Assembly (NCBI GenBank): GCA_046155505.1
Contig: JBJXFK010000032.1
Coordinates: forward strand, 1 to 9,049
Reading direction: 5' to 3'
DNA length: 9,049 bases
From: JBJXFK01 sp046155505
Lineage (GTDB): Bacteria > Planctomycetota > Phycisphaerae > UBA1845 > Fen-1342
The first letter of the stretch is position 1. Every line of letters starts with the position of its first letter. The notes under the pieces were generated by a model. That model did no database searches, was not told where the DNA came from, and worked only from the letters and a program-made list of their open reading frames with translations. Shown here piece by piece: positions 5,289 to 9,049 of the stretch. A program made the translations under genes and the position numbers.

Positions 5289-6044
5289 TCATTTCGCGTC
5301 GCGGCCTTCGGTTTTGATTTGGCGGTAGAGCTTGAACAGTTCACGGAACGCGCGCAGGATCACTTTGAAATTCGCGCCGGTTTGCTGCCCGGCGGTGCGC
5401 GGGTAGTGGTGTACGCCCGTCTGTGCGATCTTGAGTTTCAGGTTGCGGGCCTTTGCGAGCATCTCGGTGTCGATCAGCGCGCCGGTGCTGTGCATTTGGA
5501 TGCGTTCGATAAATGTACGCGGGTAGATTTTGAACGCGCAGTCGATGTCTCGCAGACCGATGTTGAAAAGCATGTTGACAAGCGTTGACCACGCCTTTGC
5601 GTTCAGCTTGCGCATCAGCGGGTCTTTGCGGTCGATGCGATAGCACGAAATGATGTCGTGCGTTTCGAGCAGCGGCAGGATTTTCGGGATTTCTTCGAAA
5701 TCAAACTGCCCGTCGCCGTCGGTGTAAAAGATCCAGTTCTTGGTCGCCTCGCGAAAGCCGCGTTGGAGTGCGCCGCCGTAGCCGCGGTTGGGGTTGTTGT
5801 GTACGGCCCGCACCTGCGGAATCTCGGCGGCGAGGCGGTCGGCGATCTCGGCTGTTTTGTCGCGGCTGCCGTCGTTGACGATCAGCACTTCGAGATCGTC
5901 GCACACCTTGCAGCCCGCGGCGACGGCGGCGCGCGTAACGCGCTCGACGTTGGCCTCTTCGTTGTAGCAGGGATAGAAGATCGTCAGCGACAGCGGCTTC
6001 AGCGGCGGCTTGACGATGGGGCTTTGTGTCGAGTGCTGGGCCAA
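5289..6044 (-). CDS. Family 2 glycosyltransferase (dolichyl-phosphate mannosyltransferase-like)
   Basis: A 251-residue GT-A fold enzyme of glycosyltransferase family 2, likely to move a sugar from a nucleotide donor to a polyprenyl phosphate or other envelope acceptor at the cytoplasmic membrane face. Motifs: FYPCYNEEANV (23-33), VNDGSRDKT (56-64), NRGYGGAL (86-93), metal-binding DGDGQFD (109-115), RDIDCAFKIYPR (165-176) and IDTEML (191-196). There is no C-terminal membrane segment or GtrA domain, so it is the short soluble form. Start is put at TTG 6044, seven bases after AAAGGAG; the alternative ATG at 6116 would add 24 basic residues that are unlike the family and would run into the promoter region of the divergent gene. 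The donor and acceptor cannot be told. It stands 135 bases upstream of moaA on the same strand and may or may not be cotranscribed with it. Confidence 0.88.
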   Translation of the reverse strand: MAQHSTQSPIVKPPLKPLSLTIFYPCYNEEANVERVTRAAVAAGCKVCDDLEVLIVNDGSRDKTAEIADRLAAEIPQVRAVHNNPNRGYGGALQRGFREATKNWIFYTDGDGQFDFEEIPKILPLLETHDIISCYRIDRKDPLMRKLNAKAWSTLVNMLFNIGLRDIDCAFKIYPRTFIERIQMHSTGALIDTEMLAKARNLKLKIAQTGVHHYPRTAGQQTGANFKVILRAFRELFKLYRQIKTEGRDAK

Positions 6045-6051
6045 CGCACGA

Positions 6052-6058
6052 CTCCTTT
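6052..6058 (-). promoter_or_regulatory. Ribosome binding site that fixes the TTG start of the glycosyltransferase
   Basis: AAAGGAG on the minus strand, seven bases before TTG at 6044. It is among the best Shine-Dalgarno matches in the window and the main reason for choosing the TTG start over the upstream ATG. Confidence 0.7.
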
Positions 6059-6136
6059 GCGCGCGATGCGGCGCGACGCGGTGCGCGAATCTATCGGCAC
6101 ATGCGCGGTGATTCAATGGCTAACCCCGTCTGCAAC

Positions 6137-6142
6137 TATACT
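6137..6142 (+). promoter_or_regulatory. Possible -10 element (TATACT) for a leaderless acetyltransferase transcript
   Basis: TATACT ends seven bases before the ATG at 6150, in the 105-base gap between the divergent glycosyltransferase and acetyltransferase genes. There is no Shine-Dalgarno site before that ATG and no clear -35 hexamer. The spacing parallels that seen upstream of moaA. Confidence 0.35.
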
Positions 6143-6149
6143 CACGCGT

Positions 6150-7013
6150 ATGGTGCCAAATGTCGCAACCATCGCCGCCGTGCGCAGAGCGCGGCAGGCG
6201 TATCTTGATCAACTCTGCGAGCGGGTCACGCTCGATTGCGGCGTCGCGCATTTGCTGCGCGACGAAGCGACCGTCAGCCCCATCCCCGAAGCAAACATCG
6301 TCACCGATTTCGCGGTGCAATCGATGCCACACGAAGCCATTCGCGAAGTCGACGCTTTCTATCGCGAACGCGGGCTGCAGTGCTCGGCGATCATTCCGGC
6401 GGACGGGCAGGCCGGCGACTCGATGGTCGCCGTCATGCGCGAGGCGGGATTCGAGCGGTTTGCGCTGCATTGTGCAGTGTTCAATTCTGCAGGTGCCGCA
6501 CCGCCGACCCGGACGGACGGCGTGACCATCCTCAGCGCGCGCAGCGTGCGGCGGGCGTTCCAGCGGCTCGCCATGCTGCGCGAACGTGGCTACGCCGACG
6601 AGTCGATCGCTGTGCTGCGAGCTGGGCTGTTCGAGCAGCGTTTGGATGACGCGGCGTTTGAGGTGTTTGTCGCCATGCGTCAGGGTGAGCCGCTGGGGTT
6701 TGTGGCGTTGCAGCAGGTCGGGCAGATCGGGCGATTGTCCGATATCTATGTCGATGATTCGTCGCGGCGACAGGGAGTCGCGACGGCGCTCGTCAGCTAT
6801 GCGTGCGCGACGGCTCGGCGTTGGGCGTTGCGGCCGGTGTGTGTGGACGTGTTGGCGGGTGCGCGAGAAGAAACTGCCGAGGGCGGCTGTCCTCCAGGCG
6901 CTTCGGACGGCGGGGCGATGGGCCTTTTGCAAAAGGCGCACTTCGCGTTCGGCGGTACGATAAATGTTTTCCGCCGCAGCGAGCACGCGGCGGGTCAGGG
7001 TGCATGGTGGTGA
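6150..7013 (+). CDS. GNAT-family N-acetyltransferase
   Basis: A 287-residue protein. The C-terminal half is a GNAT domain: PLGFVALQQ (181-189, strand beta-4), then motif A, SDIYVDDSSRRQGVATALVSYA (198-219), with the acetyl-CoA pyrophosphate loop RRQGVA (206-211), and motif B-like LLQKAHFAF (259-267). The N-terminal 125 residues show weaker conservation and may be a second, degenerate acetyltransferase-like half (SAIIPADGQ ... VAVMREAGFERF at about 79-104 looks like a motif B). A Gly-rich insert of about 20 residues (238-257) lies before motif B. Substrate unknown. ATG 6150 was chosen because a TATACT element lies seven bases upstream; GTG at 6153 is possible. The longer frame from 5658 is antisense to the glycosyltransferase. 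The stop is 7 bases before gatB, so the two are probably cotranscribed. Confidence 0.8.
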   Translation: MVPNVATIAAVRRARQAYLDQLCERVTLDCGVAHLLRDEATVSPIPEANIVTDFAVQSMPHEAIREVDAFYRERGLQCSAIIPADGQAGDSMVAVMREAGFERFALHCAVFNSAGAAPPTRTDGVTILSARSVRRAFQRLAMLRERGYADESIAVLRAGLFEQRLDDAAFEVFVAMRQGEPLGFVALQQVGQIGRLSDIYVDDSSRRQGVATALVSYACATARRWALRPVCVDVLAGAREETAEGGCPPGASDGGAMGLLQKAHFAFGGTINVFRRSEHAAGQGAWW

Positions 7014-7020
7014 CGACCGT

Positions 7021-8541
7021 ATGCTGGTGACGACCGCGAACGGGCTGCAATACGAGCCGATCATCGGGCTTGAGATTCACGTGCAGCTTGCGACGCGCAC
7101 GAAGATGTTCTGCGGCTGCGCGCTGGAGTTCGGTGCGACGCCCAATTCGCGCGTTTGCCCGACCTGCCTCGGCCTGCCGGGCGCGCTGCCGGTGATCAAT
7201 CGCCACGCCGTCGATCTGTCAGTGAAGATGGGCGTGGCGCTGCACTGCAAGATCGCAACGCGCACGAAGTGGGATCGCAAGAGTTATTATTATCCTGACC
7301 TGCCAAAAAATTACCAGATTTCGCAATACGATCTGCCGCTCTGTGAGCATGGCCACTTTGAACTGCCCTTCGGCGGGAAGATCGCCAAAATCCGCATTCG
7401 CCGAGCGCATCTGGAAGAGGACGCGGGCAAAAACGTACACGATTTCCCGGGCATGACGGGCGTCGATTTGAATCGCGCGGGCACGCCGCTACTGGAGATT
7501 GTGACCGAGCCGGATCTGCGCTGCGCCGATCAGGTGCGCGAGTTTTGTATGCAGCTTCAGCGGCTCGCCAGCTACCTGGGCATCAGTGAAGCGAACATGC
7601 AGAAGGGGCAGATGCGATTTGAGCCGAACATCAATCTGCGCATCGTCGAGAACGGCCAGGAGCATCGCACGCCAATCGTCGAGGTGAAGAATCTCAACAG
7701 CTTTCGCAGCGTGCATGGCGCGGTTGAGTTTGAGATCGCGCGGCAGCTCGAGGAGTGGCAGCAGAGTCGCAAGACCGCACAACGCGGCAACAAGAGCAAC
7801 CGCGGCTGGGATGACGCCGCCCTGCGCACGTTTGAGCAGCGTGAGAAGGAAGAGGCCGACGATTATCGCTATTTTCCCGATCCCGATTTGTTGCCGGTGA
7901 CGGTCGATGCGGCCTGGGTCGAGCATGTGCGCGAGGAAATGCCGGAGTTGCCGATTCCGCGAACGGAGCGGTTTGTGTGCGAGTACAAACTGCCTGCGAA
8001 AGACGCGCCGTCGCTGGTCGATGATCGGGCGTCGGCGGATTTACTCGATCATGCGGCGGAAGCGGGCGGGGACAAGCTCACCCTCGGCAAGCACTTTCTC
8101 AGCTTTTGGGCCAAGCACGCCAACGAGCGGCAGACGACGATCGCGGGGCTGGGCATCGAGCCGGCCGCGATGGCGGAGCTGGCGACACTGGTCAGTAGCG
8201 GCAAGGTGAATGCGACGGCGGCGGGGCAGATCGCGGACAAGTTGGTCGAGCATCGATTCGCGGGGGCGACCGGCAATGGGCACGCTGCGACGCTCTCGCC
8301 GGGGATGCTGGCCGAGCAAATGGGACTGATGCAGAGCCGCGATGAAGATCAGATCGCGGGCTGGGTCGATCAGGCACTCGCGGCTAATGAGCAAGCGGTG
8401 CGGGATGCGCGCGAGAATCCGAAGAAGCTGCAGGCGGCACGCGGGTTTTTGACCGGGCAGGTAATGAAACTCAGCGGCGGCAAGGCGGATCCGAAGATGG
8501 TCGGAGTGATGATTGAGCAGCGGTTGGGTGCGTCGGCGTAA
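7021..8541 (+). CDS. gatB: Asp/Glu-tRNA(Asn/Gln) amidotransferase subunit B
   Basis: GatB is the tRNA-binding and kinase subunit of GatCAB, which amidates Glu-tRNA(Gln) and Asp-tRNA(Asn) in organisms lacking GlnRS or AsnRS. 506 residues, slightly longer than usual (about 475-490). Motifs: GLEIHVQL (16-23); zinc-binding Cys 31, 33, 46 and 49 (FCGC ... VCPTC); SYYYPDLPKNYQISQY (88-103); HLEEDAGK (130-137); DLNRAGTPLLEIVTEPD (149-165); VEVKNLNSF (220-228); then the helical C-terminal tail domain that contacts the tRNA elbow. The usual 'MRCDAN' segment reads MRFEPN (198-203). Start ATG 7021 is 7 bases after the acetyltransferase stop; the in-frame ATG at 6964 would lie inside that gene and add 19 unlike residues. 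gatA and gatC are not seen, so the subunits are encoded apart or beyond the contig. Confidence 0.96.
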   Translation: MLVTTANGLQYEPIIGLEIHVQLATRTKMFCGCALEFGATPNSRVCPTCLGLPGALPVINRHAVDLSVKMGVALHCKIATRTKWDRKSYYYPDLPKNYQISQYDLPLCEHGHFELPFGGKIAKIRIRRAHLEEDAGKNVHDFPGMTGVDLNRAGTPLLEIVTEPDLRCADQVREFCMQLQRLASYLGISEANMQKGQMRFEPNINLRIVENGQEHRTPIVEVKNLNSFRSVHGAVEFEIARQLEEWQQSRKTAQRGNKSNRGWDDAALRTFEQREKEEADDYRYFPDPDLLPVTVDAAWVEHVREEMPELPIPRTERFVCEYKLPAKDAPSLVDDRASADLLDHAAEAGGDKLTLGKHFLSFWAKHANERQTTIAGLGIEPAAMAELATLVSSGKVNATAAGQIADKLVEHRFAGATGNGHAATLSPGMLAEQMGLMQSRDEDQIAGWVDQALAANEQAVRDARENPKKLQAARGFLTGQVMKLSGGKADPKMVGVMIEQRLGASA

Positions 8542-8593
8542 TTTAACTGCTCGTTGCGCGTCGGCGATGCTAGAATTTGGATTGAGGTGTCGA

Positions 8594-8839
8594 ATGCAGA
8601 TCTTCCTGAATCCAGCGGTGCAAGCCGTCGTGGATCGGCTGGTTTCCAGCGGACGATTTCAGGCTGCCGACGACGTTGTTCGCGAAGCCATCGCGCTGCT
8701 CGAACAACGCGAGCATCGACTTGGCTTGCTGCGGACGATGGTGCAGGAAGGGATCGACGATTTCGATCGGGGTGACTGCGCAGCGCTCGACATGGACGCG
8801 ATTCGAGCGGAGGGCCGTGCCGTTGGCATGGTGCCTTGA
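8594..8839 (+). CDS. ParD-like antitoxin (ribbon-helix-helix family), orphan
   Basis: An 81-residue protein with the ParD layout: short N-terminal strand MQIFLNP, then helix-helix with VSSGRFQAADDVVREAIALLEQRE (17-40), which matches the family pattern '(V)xSGrYxsaSEVVReALrlLE', followed by the acidic toxin-binding tail. ParD antitoxins bind their own promoter and neutralise ParE gyrase toxins. Start ATG 8594 has GAGG six bases upstream (8584-8587), and TAGAAT at 8571-8576 may be its -10. A ParE gene would normally overlap or follow within a few bases; none is seen, only about 55 non-coding bases and then the long inverted repeat. It could be a solitary antitoxin, a relic of a decayed pair, or a stand-alone regulator. 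Confidence 0.8.
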   Translation: MQIFLNPAVQAVVDRLVSSGRFQAADDVVREAIALLEQREHRLGLLRTMVQEGIDDFDRGDCAALDMDAIRAEGRAVGMVP

Positions 8840-8894
8840 GAAGCGCCACAAGCGGCAGGCCGTAAGAAGTTGAAGCGACTAACGGATCGAGTAT

Positions 8895-8967
8895 TTATCT
8901 GTGCGCATCTGTGACATCCGTGGCAGATATTCATATTGCCACGGATGTCACAGATGCGCACAGATAA
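8895..8967. repeat. Perfect 31-bp inverted repeat with 11-base centre (dispersed palindromic element)
   Basis: The left arm 8895-8925 (TTATCTGTGCGCATCTGTG... ) and right arm 8937-8967 are exact reverse complements, with centre GATATTCATAT. In single strands it would form a very stable hairpin. Elements of this CACAGATGCGCACAGAT type recur in intergenic DNA of several phyla; peptides such as HGCHRCAQI from it appear as spurious ORFs. It may serve as a bidirectional terminator for the gatB side, although it lacks a T-run, or simply be a mobile palindrome. The 55 bases before and 50 bases after it show nothing else. Confidence 0.88.
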
Positions 8968-9021
8968 GAGAATTATCAAACTCACTGGTTCGATTCGCCT
9001 TGAACAACGAGCAATTGCGGC

Positions 9022-9049
9022 GGGGGGGGGGGGGGGGGGGGGGGGGGGG
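9022..9049. other. Run of 28 G bases at the window end, probable sequencing artefact
   Basis: The last 28 bases are all G. Two-colour Illumina chemistry calls G when signal is lost, and such tails are often left at contig ends. It is not expected as natural sequence here, and it marks the true data as ending near 9021. Confidence 0.85.

Noticed and set aside
5157..5588. Plus-strand frame starting near NTEAQRHRGAEKR
   Set aside because: The start is the dispersed repeat read as protein, and the remainder is antisense to the glycosyltransferase.
8840..8894. ParE toxin start after the antitoxin
   Set aside because: All frames close within a few codons and none resembles a ParE N-terminus.
8659..8985. 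Minus-strand frame across the long inverted repeat
   Set aside because: It is antisense to the antitoxin gene and otherwise only the palindrome translated; no start site or domain.
8985..8998. GGTTCGATTC resembling a tRNA T-loop
   Set aside because: No acceptor, anticodon or D-arm can be built around it, and the opposite T-stem does not pair well.

Overview
The window is GC-rich bacterial chromosome of compact gene layout. It starts inside a gene and ends in an artificial G run, so it is probably one end of an assembly contig. No gene is a taxonomic marker that I can use alone. The dispersed repeats of the 'CACAGAGGCGCAGAG' and 'CACAGATGCGCACAGAT' kind, a secreted beta-propeller-like protein and a divergent AnmK would fit Planctomycetota (perhaps a Phycisphaerae-like lineage) or a neighbouring phylum. 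This is a guess, not an identification. The PBP fragment and AnmK imply a peptidoglycan wall.

Layout: (1) 1-237, the 3' end of a plus-strand penicillin-binding protein gene. (2) 258-725, four tRNA or tRNA-like genes on the minus strand. Read in the direction of transcription the anticodons are CAG, CAA, GAG and GTA. The first three carry leucine anticodons but have five-base variable loops instead of the long arm of bacterial tRNA-Leu, and the last lacks a D-arm. A three-codon minigene with a strong Shine-Dalgarno site lies between the first two. (3) 726-1082, non-coding, with a short palindrome and a minus-strand terminator. (4) 1083-5153, a tight minus-strand unit moaA > anmK > secreted protein, with a 4-base gap and then a 4-base ATGA overlap. 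(5) 5154-5288, a gap holding a tandem 16-bp repeat. (6) 5289-6044, a family 2 glycosyltransferase on minus, divergent from (7) 6150-7013, a GNAT acetyltransferase on plus, followed after 7 bases by (8) gatB, 7021-8541. (9) 8594-8839, an antitoxin-like small protein without a visible toxin. (10) 8895-8967, a perfect 31-bp inverted repeat, then the poly-G end.

How the genes relate: MoaA makes the first molybdopterin intermediate from GTP; AnmK recycles cell-wall amino sugar; the secreted protein at the end of the unit may act on a glycan outside the membrane, but nothing ties its substrate to AnmK. GatB is the tRNA-binding subunit of the amidotransferase that makes Gln-tRNA(Gln) and/or Asn-tRNA(Asn); gatA and gatC are not in the window. 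The feature most worth a second look is the tRNA array, whose leucine-anticodon members do not look like class II leucine tRNAs.
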